From the NCBI GenBank assembly GCA_964351395.1, contig CAYGOF010000003.1, positions 1-64,000 of the forward strand: a stretch of DNA of 64,000 nucleotides, given 5' to 3'. Numbering within the stretch: the stretch's first letter is position 1; each line of letters opens with the position of its first letter. The position numbers and the translations under genes were made by a program. Origin of the DNA: Imperialibacter sp964351395. GTDB lineage: Bacteria > Bacteroidota > Bacteroidia > Cytophagales > Cyclobacteriaceae. The notes below the pieces were generated by a model, which was not told the DNA's origin, did not search any database, and was given only the letters and a program-made list of their open reading frames with translations. Positions 1 through 6,480 of this stretch are shown piece by piece.

Positions 1-1
1 A

Positions 2-199
2 AAGGAACGGATTGATTTGTATTTCCTGAACTTCATTGATATTCGTTCGAAGCAAATAGATGATAAAGAGCAGATAGTTCTGTTAGAACAATTGCTGAAT
101 AAGGCCCTTCTTCAAATGACCAATGAACGATTAGACAAAGACGATTTTGACATCTTCTCTCGATTGATCCAGCAAGAAATAAGCAATATCCAAAAGTAA
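2..199 (+). CDS. C-terminal end of an unrecognised cassette protein
   Basis: The frame is open from the first bases of the window to a TAA at 197-199, so only the last 65 or so residues are visible and the real start lies to the left. The visible part is hydrophilic and predicted mostly helical, rich in Leu, Gln, Lys and Asp, without a motif I recognise. It ends about 40 bases before the first attC, so it is the gene of the cassette that precedes it. The first in-window start-like codon, a TTG at 17, is unlikely to be the true start because the frame continues upstream. Confidence 0.55.
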   Translation, partial: KERIDLYFLNFIDIRSKQIDDKEQIVLLEQLLNKALLQMTNERLDKDDFDIFSRLIQQEISNIQK

Positions 200-236
200 T
201 GCAAGGTTGATTTGTGTAAAATACCCGAAATGACAA

Positions 237-399
237 TGGCTAACAAACGCTATGAATGAATGGGGTTTTATCGGTCAGGATATTTACTTGGGGATTGGAA
301 AGTCCGCCACAAGTTTTAAATTTAAAATAAGGCGTGGCTATGTGCGAGACGAGAGATTGGTGCTTTCTAATCCCCACTCATCATAGCTGGTCGTTAGCA
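237..399 (+). repeat. attC site 1
   Basis: The left box GGCTAAC ends at 243 and the right box GTTAGCAC starts at 393. The arms pair: AACAAACGCTATGAATGAA on the left is close to the reverse complement of the right arm ending CATAGCTGGTCGTT. Inner arms GGATTGGAAAG and CTTTCTAATCC also pair. The loop carries the shared core of this attC family, TCCGCCACAA followed by an AT-rich run and GGCGTGGCTA. Confidence 0.85.
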
Positions 400-424
400 C
401 ACATATAACTTTTTATTCTGAATT

Positions 425-1363
425 ATGGAAGAAATTGAAATTGATCAATTATATAACAGGTTACTTCCAAGGATGGAAGTCCTTGAGCAGGAACGGATAT
501 TACTGTCTGATAAATTTGCCAAGCTTAAGAAGATATGCATTGGTCTGGCCATCGTACTTGTGATAGTCATCGGATATATTATGGGTGCATTTTGGGGCTT
601 GTTGCTGGGAGCCGTGCTCGGAATTACAATCTATACCCTGATGTATCATTGGATGATTGCCGATTATCGTAGAAACTATAAGACTAAGGTTTTTCATGAG
701 TTAATTGAAGAATTAGGATCGAATTACCAATACACCATGGATGGAAAGCTTGAAGAAGAGCTTTTGAAAAAGAGTGGTATTTTTCATGAATTTAATAAGG
801 TTAAATGTGAAGATCTTATCGAAGGTAACTTTGACAATTATTCCTTCAAATTGGCAGAAACAAATCTTTGGAATGATACCGTAAGAAATGAAAAACATAC
901 GCATAGTGGGGGAGCATATAGCTACATTTTTAAGGGATTGTTCTTTATGGGTAAAATCCAATTTGAATTCCCAACCCCCATATGGATTTTCTCAAAAGAA
1001 CATCCGAAAGTTCATCCAGTAAGTCGGGTAAAAGATGGATGGGAAAAAGTAAAAGTTAATCACTCTACGTTCAGATTACACTATGATGTATACAGTCAAA
1101 ACAAAGATTTAGCTACACAAGTTATGCAGGATGGCATTCTAGATGTAATCCTAGAAACCAAGGAAAAAGTAGTAGATAAGAATATGAGGTTGGAGCTCTC
1201 ATTCCAGCAAAATGTCGTATTTCTATCAATTTCAACGTTAAAGGAATTGTTCGAACCACCAGTAAAAACACCAGTTACCGACAAGAAAGATTTTTCTGCC
1301 AATTTCAAATACCTTGTAAATACAACCCATCTGCTTCAGCAACTGACACTTGTAAAACCCTAG
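425..1363 (+). CDS. DUF3137-like membrane protein, integron cassette
   Basis: The 312-residue protein has a charged, probably coiled N-terminus (about 1-38), two adjacent transmembrane segments (about 39-55 and 58-75) forming a hairpin, then a soluble domain of about 230 residues. The arrangement and the FKGLFFMGKIQFEF stretch (about residues 168-181) resemble DUF3137 proteins, whose function is unknown. It is the only gene of the first complete cassette (393 to about 1424) and the only non toxin-antitoxin gene in the complete cassettes. A TAACTTTT box at 406-413 is a possible -7 element eleven bases before the ATG. The family assignment is from recognition only. A role in envelope stress or phage defence would be speculation. 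Confidence 0.72.
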   Translation: MEEIEIDQLYNRLLPRMEVLEQERILLSDKFAKLKKICIGLAIVLVIVIGYIMGAFWGLLLGAVLGITIYTLMYHWMIADYRRNYKTKVFHELIEELGSNYQYTMDGKLEEELLKKSGIFHEFNKVKCEDLIEGNFDNYSFKLAETNLWNDTVRNEKHTHSGGAYSYIFKGLFFMGKIQFEFPTPIWIFSKEHPKVHPVSRVKDGWEKVKVNHSTFRLHYDVYSQNKDLATQVMQDGILDVILETKEKVVDKNMRLELSFQQNVVFLSISTLKELFEPPVKTPVTDKKDFSANFKYLVNTTHLLQQLTLVKP

Positions 1364-1416
1364 AGGTTATAGGAATACTTTCAATATCATTAAATCTAAG
1401 AAAATATTAAATACGT

Positions 1417-1549
1417 GTGCTAACAATGTATATAAAAAATAGGCGGTTTAGTAGTATATTCAAGGGTTGTCGCCCGCTTCAACCTTTGTGTATTTTGAAA
1501 GTGAAGTGCTATGCAAACGCCTACTTTTCATATACTTAACGTTAGCGCC
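1417..1549 (+). repeat. attC site 2, divergent type
   Basis: The left box GTGCTAAC ends at 1424 and the right box GTTAGCGCC starts at 1541. The arm AATGTATATAAAAAATAGGCG pairs imperfectly with CGCCTACTTTTCATATACTT. It is about 130 bp, the shortest in the array, and lacks the TCCGCCAC/GTGGCTA core shared by the other six, so this cassette probably came from a different source integron. Confidence 0.8.
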
Positions 1550-1577
1550 AATCTCCCTATCGTTTCGTGTAAAACAT

Positions 1578-1608
1578 TTGTTTCGAATATTTCGTTCATA
1601 TATCTTGT
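1578..1608 (+). promoter_or_regulatory. Cassette promoter for the HTH/PIN module
   Basis: TTG at 1578-1580, 20 bases, then TATCTTGT at 1601-1608 fit the Bacteroidota -33/-7 consensus. The ATG at 1624 is 15 bases further on, giving a short leader. The cassette therefore appears to carry its own promoter. Assigned by consensus only. Confidence 0.5.
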
Positions 1609-1623
1609 AACAAACTGCCAGAC

Positions 1624-2073
1624 ATGAGCACGGTTAAAAAAAGGATAACTACTGAAGAGCAACAAATGGCGTCGGAGTCAGTTGCAAGACTTTCGCAATT
1701 TGCACGAAGGAGAAGATCTTCAAAATCAAAGGAGATAAGGATAACCCTTCAGGGAGAGGATATCACGATCCCTGAAAAGGCACTAACATATCTTATAGAA
1801 GTACTTTCCAATATGTCGGATGGTAAATCAGTTGATATTGTAGCAGAGGATACTGAATTGTCGACGCAACAGGCGGCTGGTATACTGAATGTCTCCAGGC
1901 CTTTTATCATCAAATTATTAGAACAAGGACGGATACCCTTTAAAAAAGTAGGCAAACATCGACGGATACTTCTTCAGGATGTTTTACATATAAAGGAACA
2001 GCAGAATAAGGTTCGAGAATCACAGCTTGAAAAGCTAGTAAAAGATTCTCAAATCCTAGGATTAGGCTACTGA
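1624..2073 (+). CDS. Antitoxin with excisionase-type HTH domain
   Basis: This 149-residue protein has a basic N-terminal region (RRRRSSKSK near residue 28) and a C-terminal helix-turn-helix of the excisionase/MerR-like type, about residues 85-133 (STQQAAGILNVSRPFIIKLL, then a wing with GKHRR). Such proteins pair with PIN-domain nucleases as DNA-binding antitoxins. The next gene is a PIN protein whose ATG overlaps this stop codon by one base (TGATG), the expected antitoxin-then-toxin order with translational coupling. It should neutralise the PIN toxin and repress the cassette promoter at 1578-1608. The role is inferred from family and position. The start is the first ATG after that promoter. 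Confidence 0.82.
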   Translation: MSTVKKRITTEEQQMASESVARLSQFARRRRSSKSKEIRITLQGEDITIPEKALTYLIEVLSNMSDGKSVDIVAEDTELSTQQAAGILNVSRPFIIKLLEQGRIPFKKVGKHRRILLQDVLHIKEQQNKVRESQLEKLVKDSQILGLGY

Positions 2074-2642
2074 TGGCCAAACAGAGCATTTTCAAAGCCA
2101 TATTGGATGCTTGTGTCCTATATCCAGCTCCGGTAAGAGATATTCTATTGTCATTTGCCGGTGAAGGATTGTTTCAACCGAAATGGACAGGACAAATTCA
2201 AGAGGAGTGGATACGTAACCTACTGATCAACAGACCGGACCTAAGCCGTATTCAACTAGCGGCGTTGGTTCAAACAATGAATACGGCTTTCCCTGATGCA
2301 AATGTTCTTGACTATGAAGACCAAATAGAACTGATTGAACTTCCAGACAAAGACGACAGGCATGTAGTTGCCGCTTCATTGATTTCAGAATCCGGCTTGA
2401 TTATCACATTCAATCTAAAGGATTTCCCTCCAACAAGACTAAGGAGATTTGGAGTAGAAGCTCTACATCCGGATGACTTTCTTGTTGAGCTTTTTAATAT
2501 TGACGGCCATAAAGGATATCAAGCCTATTTAAAACAACTTAAGAGATTGAAAAACCCACCCATCGAATCGGACGAACTACTTCGGATATTAACCAAAGCA
2601 GGATTACCCAAAACGGCCACTATCCTAGGAAATGTACGCTAA
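2073..2642 (+). CDS. PIN-domain toxin (VapC-like ribonuclease)
   Basis: This 189-residue protein has an N-terminal PIN fold: ILDACVLYP with the first acidic residue at about 12, a middle acidic patch, and DKDDRHVVAA followed by GLIITFNLKDFP at about 95-120, all typical of the PIN_3 group. PIN toxins are Mg-dependent RNases that cleave tRNA or rRNA. The C-terminal 60 residues form a helical extension. Its TAA stop (2640-2642) lies inside the left box of attC site 3, so the cassette has no spare 3' sequence. It is coupled to the upstream HTH antitoxin by a one-base overlap. No frameshift or missing acidic residue is obvious. Confidence 0.83.
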   Translation: MAKQSIFKAILDACVLYPAPVRDILLSFAGEGLFQPKWTGQIQEEWIRNLLINRPDLSRIQLAALVQTMNTAFPDANVLDYEDQIELIELPDKDDRHVVAASLISESGLIITFNLKDFPPTRLRRFGVEALHPDDFLVELFNIDGHKGYQAYLKQLKRLKNPPIESDELLRILTKAGLPKTATILGNVR

Positions 2643-2798
2643 CACACCGGTAAAAATGAGTGCGGGCTTCACCGGTTATCAAAGGTCAGTTGGCTTGGAT
2701 TGTCCGCCACAAATTATAATTTTATCATCGGCGTGGCTATTTGCAGAGGGCAGCGGTATCTCTTACCAATCCCCACGCCGCATAGCTAGGCGTTGTGC
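2637..2798 (+). repeat. attC site 3
   Basis: The left box CGCTAAC is at 2637-2643 and the right box GTTGTGC at 2792-2798. The left arm AACACACCGGTAAAAATGAG and the right arm ending CGCATAGCTAGGC form the outer stem. The loop has the family core TCCGCCACAA, AT-rich, GGCGTGGCTA, without the palindromic insert found in sites 4 and 7. The toxin stop codon overlaps the left box. Confidence 0.87.
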
Positions 2799-2846
2799 TT
2801 CATTTGTAACAGCGTACAAAACCTACTCAATCCGAACTTCCCTAAC

Positions 2847-2881
2847 TTGGAATAAGTTACCTGATTAGCTAACTTTACTGA
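2847..2881 (+). promoter_or_regulatory. Leaderless-type promoter of the decayed HigB/HigA cassette
   Basis: TTG at 2847-2849, exactly 20 bases, TAACTTTA at 2870-2877, then four bases to position 2882, where the homologous toxin frame begins. The same spacing occurs at 5610-5644 and 6215-6249, where it leads to an ATG. Here the codon at the start position is ATA. Confidence 0.65.
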
Positions 2882-3219
2882 ATAGATGACGTTAGAAAGG
2901 TTATAATCTTCGGCGAACATTTTTGGGAATTCTACAACGGACAAACCCCTAAGATCAAAGAAAGGATTAACTGGACAATCAAGCTGATAAAAAGCGTTGA
3001 ACGTGTTCCAACGAAATATCTAAAGAACATTACTGGAACTACGTTATATGAGATGCGAATGATCTCTGGAACGAACATTTACCGTATATTTTGCTTTTTC
3101 GACAAAGGTAAATTAGTGGTAGTCTTAAACGGGTTTCAGACAAGTCTCAAAAAACACCGAAGAATGAAATTATACTAGCCGAAAAGCTACAAAAACAATA
3201 CTACGATGAGCAAAACTAA
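2882..3219 (+). pseudogene. HigB/RelE-type toxin, start codon lost and frameshifted
   Basis: The frame from 2882 encodes a protein clearly homologous to the intact toxin at 5265-5609 (shared SVERVPTKYLK / TLERVPSNYLK, YRIFCFFDKGKLVVVLNGFQ). Two lesions are visible. The expected start is ATA, right after an in-frame TGA, four bases past a promoter -7 box. About one base is missing near 3140, so the frame hits TAG at 3176. Restoring one base gives KSQKTPKNEI and a reading frame ending at 3219, 14 bases inside the antitoxin gene, as expected for such an operon. The toxin is therefore probably inactive while the antitoxin is intact. ATA initiation or a sequencing error are the alternatives. Confidence 0.8.
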
Positions 3220-3505
3220 AATTATAGACTTTGATGATCACCTAGACTCGGAGTATGGCAAACGAGGTGCGAAAACAAGAGAAACTTTCGAAGAGGGTTT
3301 TGAGGCGTTTCGCTTAGGAATTATGCTTCAAGAACTTCGTAAGAATCAGGGCATGACCCAGGAACAACTGGCTCAGAAATGCGGAACAACTAAAACGTAT
3401 ATTTCAAGAATTGAGAACAACGCCAGTGATATCCGGCTTTCAACGCTTATGCGAATCATAAGAGACGGGCTTGGCGGTCACTTAAAACTAAACGTGGAAG
3501 TATAA
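3206..3505 (+). CDS. higA: HigA-type XRE antitoxin
   Basis: This 99-residue protein has a lambda-repressor-like (XRE) helix-turn-helix at about residues 45-70 (MTQEQLAQKCGTTKTYISRI). It ends in GLGGHLKLNVEV, like the second HigA at 4972-5268 (GLGGKVTISIEV). In HigBA systems the toxin comes first and the antitoxin binds both the toxin and the operator. The ATG lies inside the end of the ancestral toxin frame. The gene has no visible damage, unlike its toxin, so it may persist as an orphan antitoxin that could protect against, or cross-regulate, the homologous HigB two cassettes away. That last point is inference. Confidence 0.85.
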   Translation: MSKTKIIDFDDHLDSEYGKRGAKTRETFEEGFEAFRLGIMLQELRKNQGMTQEQLAQKCGTTKTYISRIENNASDIRLSTLMRIIRDGLGGHLKLNVEV

Positions 3506-3757
3506 ACGAAGAAGTCCGACACTCCCATTGTGCAGTATATGAATTCCGGAGCTCCAGCAAATTCTGTCACTGTCCAACGCATAGAATCAAGGAGTCAGGA
3601 GCGTCGCTAAGATTTCTCCAGACCAAATAAAACGACTAAATCAAAGAGAATTTCCAAGTAACGACGTATTGAATCTGGTGATCGGACTAGTGAAACCTGA
3701 ATATCGTATTGACTGACAGTACGATGCAAGCTGGCTAAGCAGAACGAATTGAAAGAA
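3506..3757 (+). other. Non-coding tail of the HigA cassette
   Basis: About 250 bases lie between the antitoxin and the next attC. One short frame without a normal start codon (about 3600-3716, containing SPDQIKRLNQREFPSND) may be a relic of another gene. I could not identify it. No terminator hairpin was recognised. Confidence 0.35.
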
Positions 3758-3951
3758 GCACAACACACCGGTAAAAATGAATGTGGGTTTCACCAGTTAT
3801 CATAGGTTAGTTGGTTTGGATTATCCGCCACAAAGTATAAATTTATCATCGGCCTGCCTTCGCTAAAGCTACGGCAGACGAAGCGTGGCTAACTGCTAGT
3901 GGAAACTTAAGTGCATAACATTCCACCACTCATTTTACCGAGGCGTTAGAG
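3758..3951 (+). repeat. attC site 4, with palindromic insert
   Basis: The left box GCACAAC is at 3758-3764 and the right box GTTAGAG at 3945-3951. Its left 90 bases closely match attC 3. Between the AT-rich loop and GCGTGGCTA sits a 31-base insert (3853-3883) with inverted ends, CTGCCTTCGC and GCTACGGCAG, found almost unchanged in attC 7. Confidence 0.87.
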
Positions 3952-3987
3952 CGCATGGTGATGCGCACCTTTAATCCATAATTTTCG

Positions 3988-3998
3988 TAAATTTGACT
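3988..3998 (+). promoter_or_regulatory. Probable -7 box of the DUF433/DUF5615 cassette
   Basis: TAAATTTG at 3988-3995 matches TAnnTTTG and is followed by only three bases before the ATG at 3999, which again suggests a leaderless transcript. No TTG is found at the expected -33 position, so support is weaker than for the other cassettes. Confidence 0.45.
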
Positions 3999-4226
3999 AT
4001 GGAATGGCGAGAACACATAGTATCAGACAATAATGTCCTTCTAGGCAAGCCGACTGTCAAAGGCACTCGGATTTCCGTCGAGCATGTCATCGGTCTACTA
4101 GCACAGGGATGGACTGAGCAGCAAATACTGGAAAACTACCCTCGTTTAACGCATGAATCTTTGCAGGCAGTATTTTCATATATACAGGAATGCCTAAAAG
4201 ACGGGCTCCTCTACTCAAACGCCTGA
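3999..4226 (+). CDS. DUF433 antitoxin
   Basis: The protein of about 75 residues matches the DUF433 pattern throughout: VLLGKPTVKGTRISVEHVIG near the start, then GWTEQQILENYPRLT and a final helix. DUF433 proteins are small HTH-containing antitoxins usually encoded just before a DUF5615 PIN-like protein, exactly the arrangement here (14-base gap). I chose the ATG at 3999 over the TTG at 3993 because a -7 box ends at 3995. The protein should bind its partner toxin and probably the cassette promoter. The function is inferred from family and gene pairing. Confidence 0.85.
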   Translation: MEWREHIVSDNNVLLGKPTVKGTRISVEHVIGLLAQGWTEQQILENYPRLTHESLQAVFSYIQECLKDGLLYSNA

Positions 4227-4239
4227 ACCCTACCTCATC

Positions 4240-4593
4240 TTGAAATTACTGGCCAACGAAAATGTTCCGCTCTCAAGTGTGACCTATTTGAAGTCACAAG
4301 GCTTTGATATTACCGCAATTGGTGTCGACCACAGTGGAATTTCAGATGAACTAGTGATGGAAATCGCCATTACTGACAATCGGACAATTGTAACTTACGA
4401 CAGCGACTACGGCGAACTCATTTTCAAACATGGATATAAGCCAGACGCTGGCGTTATTTTTATTAGGTCTCAACCAGTAGATCCCCTGGAGACATCCAGA
4501 ATTCTCCAACGATTAGCAGAGACACCAGGCCTTTCCTTCAGACGAACTTTGACAGTGGTTGACTCCAATTCACTGCGGCAAAAGAAATACTAA
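4240..4593 (+). CDS. DUF5615 PIN-like toxin
   Basis: This 117-residue protein opens with LLANENVPLSSVTYLKSQG, where the usual first motif is D-E-N/D, and has TIVTYDSDYGEL at about residues 48-59, the conserved acidic core of DUF5615 PIN-like nucleases. Translation appears to start at a TTG, the only suitable start close to the DUF433 stop. The first acidic position of the family motif reads Asn-Glu here, so catalytic competence should be checked by alignment. The gene ends four bases before attC 5, a tightly packed cassette. RNase activity is inferred from the fold family. Confidence 0.8.
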   Translation: MKLLANENVPLSSVTYLKSQGFDITAIGVDHSGISDELVMEIAITDNRTIVTYDSDYGELIFKHGYKPDAGVIFIRSQPVDPLETSRILQRLAETPGLSFRRTLTVVDSNSLRQKKY

Positions 4594-4597
4594 AGCT

Positions 4598-4795
4598 CTC
4601 TAACACGCACCTAAGACATCATGGGGCTTCACCTGAAAGGAAATGGCAGTGGGGATTGTCCCATGGGGATCCCTTCGGGGCAGTCCCCGCCACTTTGTGT
4701 ATTTTTATTTCCTGATAGCTTTCGGGAGTGTGGCTATTTGCGGACGGCAGCGGTATCTCTTACCAACCCCCACTCGCTATAGCCGGGCGTTGTAG
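4598..4795 (+). repeat. attC site 5, with extra hairpins
   Basis: The left box CTCTAAC is at 4598-4604 and the right box GTTGTAG at 4789-4795. The core CCCCGCCAC and GTGTGGCTA is kept. Two additions are seen: a 20-base piece CCATGGGGATCCCTTCGGGG inside the left arm, and an imperfect palindrome CCTGATAGCTTTCGGGAG (4711-4728) in the loop. Confidence 0.84.
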
Positions 4796-4971
4796 CTCAC
4801 TGGGACATGCCTACTTTCGGCACATATAAGGCAAAAGCCGTTATGACCTTCAATATCCAAAAATGGCATGTGCTTCTGGACTATTTTAATGTCTATAATC
4901 CAATAGTTTTACAGATCAGCTTCAAGTATCTACTGAAAGGCATATGCGATATCGTTTGTCACAGCACTTTC

Positions 4972-5268
4972 TTATACCTCTATGCTGATTGTTACTTTGC
5001 CTCCAAGCCCCTTCTCTACTATTTCGTAAAGCGTTTTTAGGGTTAAATTACTACCATCGTTCTCTACTCTCGAAATATAGGTTCGTTTCTTGTCCACAAG
5101 TTCTCCGAGTTGCTGTTGAGTTAAGTGCTTATCTTCTCGTGCCTGACGCAATAAAAGTCCGACTTTTAACCCTTCTGCTTCTCGTTCAAGTTGGTCACGT
5201 CTGGGAGTTCCTTTCTGGCCGTAAACGTCATCTTTAATGGTTTTCCAAGATTTAGTTTCCATGTTCAT
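4972..5268 (-). CDS. higA: HigA-type XRE antitoxin, reverse-oriented cassette
   Basis: This 98-residue protein has an XRE helix-turn-helix at about residues 47-72 (LTQQQLGELVDKKRTYISRV). It is the intact partner of the HigB encoded just upstream on the same strand, with a four-base overlap. Both genes run opposite to every other gene in the array and to the attC orientation, so they rely on the promoter at 5610-5644 rather than on a leftward integron promoter. It resembles the HigA at 3206-3505 in size, HTH and C-terminal GLGG motif, so the two systems are paralogues carried in nearby cassettes. Confidence 0.87.
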   Translation of the reverse strand: MNMETKSWKTIKDDVYGQKGTPRRDQLEREAEGLKVGLLLRQAREDKHLTQQQLGELVDKKRTYISRVENDGSNLTLKTLYEIVEKGLGGKVTISIEV

Positions 5269-5609
5269 TTTTTTTTGTCGTGATAATATTCACTCATTAA
5301 TCTCAAGGCTTTCTCAATTTCAGATTTGGGCGTTTTCTGAGTTTTCTTTTGAAACCCATTGAGCAAAATCACTAACTTCCCCTCGTCAAAAAAGCAAAAC
5401 ACTCTCCATATACTCGATCCCAGTTTAACTCTAGCCTCATACAGTCCGTCAGTTCCGACCAAATGTTTTAAGTAGTTGCTTGGAACTCGTTCGAGTGTTT
5501 CAATTGCTTCTATTATTTTGAAAACCTTGTCTTGAACCTTTGTGGGTTGCTTGCTAAGGAATTTCTCAAAATAGTGTTTATAAGCAATTACCTCTCGGAT
5601 TTTATTCAT
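5265..5609 (-). CDS. higB: HigB/RelE-type mRNA interferase toxin
   Basis: This 114-residue protein belongs to the phage-derived Gp49-like/HigB group of the RelE superfamily. Seen motifs are LYEARVKLGSSIWRVFCFFD and KLVILLNGFQKKTQKTP, the basic core expected to contact mRNA on the ribosome. It is the first gene of a toxin-antitoxin operon, with the HigA start overlapping its stop. The ATG lies four bases after a TACCTTTG -7 box, so the mRNA should be leaderless. Unlike the homologue at 2882-3219 it has no frameshift. Toxicity is inferred from the family. Confidence 0.87.
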   Translation of the reverse strand: MNKIREVIAYKHYFEKFLSKQPTKVQDKVFKIIEAIETLERVPSNYLKHLVGTDGLYEARVKLGSSIWRVFCFFDEGKLVILLNGFQKKTQKTPKSEIEKALRLMSEYYHDKKK

Positions 5610-5644
5610 ACGTCAAAGGTAACTTAAAAGTTACTTTCAGTCAA
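5610..5644 (-). promoter_or_regulatory. Leaderless promoter of reversed higB-higA
   Basis: Read on the minus strand: TTG (5642-5644), exactly 20 bases, TACCTTTG (5614-5621), four bases (ACGT), then the higB ATG. This is a near-perfect Bacteroidota -33/-7 promoter whose predicted +1 is the A of the start codon. Confidence 0.75.
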
Positions 5645-6033
5645 ATTAGTTCGGAAGATTTGCTTGGAAAAAACAATGCGCTGTAACTAGCTTATTAAAA
5701 AGCTCTCGTTTCAAGCTGCTCGGTAAATCTCTGATGTGCAAACATACAATTCCTCATCCTGATCACGCCCAATCGGCCAACGCTTTGCCCCCCTCTCTGA
5801 TGACTTCCTCCCGTCTCAACCAGCGCACTCCGTAGGTGTAAATGACAGGTCTAAGGCCGAAACACCCCCCGCCCTGTTTTTCGCCCACGCCGCTTGCGCA
5901 CAATCCCTTTACACTGGCAATTCACGCCCACTCGGCCATCGCACCTGCTGTAAAAATCAGTCTGCAAGGCCATTAACATCTACTACCCAAGGACGGCTGT
6001 CTTGCGGATGGCGCTGCTAGACAATCAAAAGAG
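5645..6033. other. Non-coding half of the reversed HigBA cassette
   Basis: Nearly 400 bases with no plausible gene on either strand, unusually long for a cassette. It contains a 20-base imperfect direct repeat, CACGCCCA(A/C)TCGGCCA(A/T)CGC, at 5764-5783 and 5923-5942, and C-rich stretches unlike the rest of the array. It could be a gene relic, a second, decayed attC-like or REP-like element, or an RNA. I cannot decide. Confidence 0.4.
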
Positions 6034-6210
6034 CTACAACATGGGGTTAAAAATGAATGTGGGCTGTTCAAGTAAGTTGAGTGTGGCTGGCTTGGATTCT
6101 CCGCCACAACGGTTAATTTTATCTACCGATAGCTATCGGTAGCGTGGCTAAGTGGTGATGGAAGCGGCACTGCCTAAAATTCCCACACTCATTTTAGGCA
6201 GGCGTTGTGA
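6034..6210 (+). repeat. attC site 6, with perfect palindrome in loop
   Basis: The left box CTACAAC is at 6034-6040 and the right box GTTGTGA at 6204-6210. The core TCCGCCACAA and GCGTGGCTA is present. The loop carries TACCGATAGCTATCGGTA (6124-6141), an 18-base perfect palindrome. Confidence 0.86.
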
Positions 6211-6214
6211 TCCA

Positions 6215-6249
6215 TTGACTGCAAACCGGAAATTCTCTAACTTTATCGC
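6215..6249 (+). promoter_or_regulatory. Leaderless promoter of antitoxin/PIN cassette
   Basis: TTG at 6215-6217, exactly 20 bases, TAACTTTA at 6238-6245, four bases, then ATG at 6250. It begins five bases after the attC right box, so the promoter travels with the cassette. Confidence 0.72.
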
Positions 6250-6480
6250 ATGGCAACTAAGGAAAAACTAAGAAAATCGATCCTCAACAAGATCAAGAAA
6301 CTTTCGGACGACAAACTTTCGAACCTGGATGCCTATATCTCTGATTTGGAGTCGCACTTGCCCACTGACAAATCGCCATTATCTTTCAGCGGAATTTTTA
6401 AAGAGCTCGAATTAGCCGAACTAACTTCTGACCTCCATAAATCAAGAGAAGATCAAACCTATCGAATTCCGCAGTTTTGA
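6250..6480 (+). CDS. Small antitoxin of a PIN toxin pair
   Basis: This 76-residue protein has a helical, strongly charged N-terminal half (KEKLRKSILNKIKKL, then KLSNLDAYISDLES) and a disordered C-terminus, a typical layout for an antitoxin whose tail wraps around a PIN toxin. No DNA-binding motif is recognised. It precedes a PIN protein whose TTG start overlaps its TGA stop (TTGA), indicating translational coupling. The antitoxin role rests on position, size and the partner gene. The start is fixed by the promoter whose predicted +1 coincides with the ATG. Confidence 0.75.
   Translation: MATKEKLRKSILNKIKKLSDDKLSNLDAYISDLESHLPTDKSPLSFSGIFKELELAELTSDLHKSREDQTYRIPQF

Noticed and set aside
2632..2868. 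78-codon plus-strand frame running through attC site 3
   Set aside because: It spans the whole recombination site and a promoter, has no recognised motif, and lies in DNA whose conservation is explained by the attC fold.
4807..5040. 77-codon plus-strand frame at the start of the reversed HigBA cassette
   Set aside because: It overlaps the end of the antitoxin gene on the other strand, lacks a promoter box and resembles no family.
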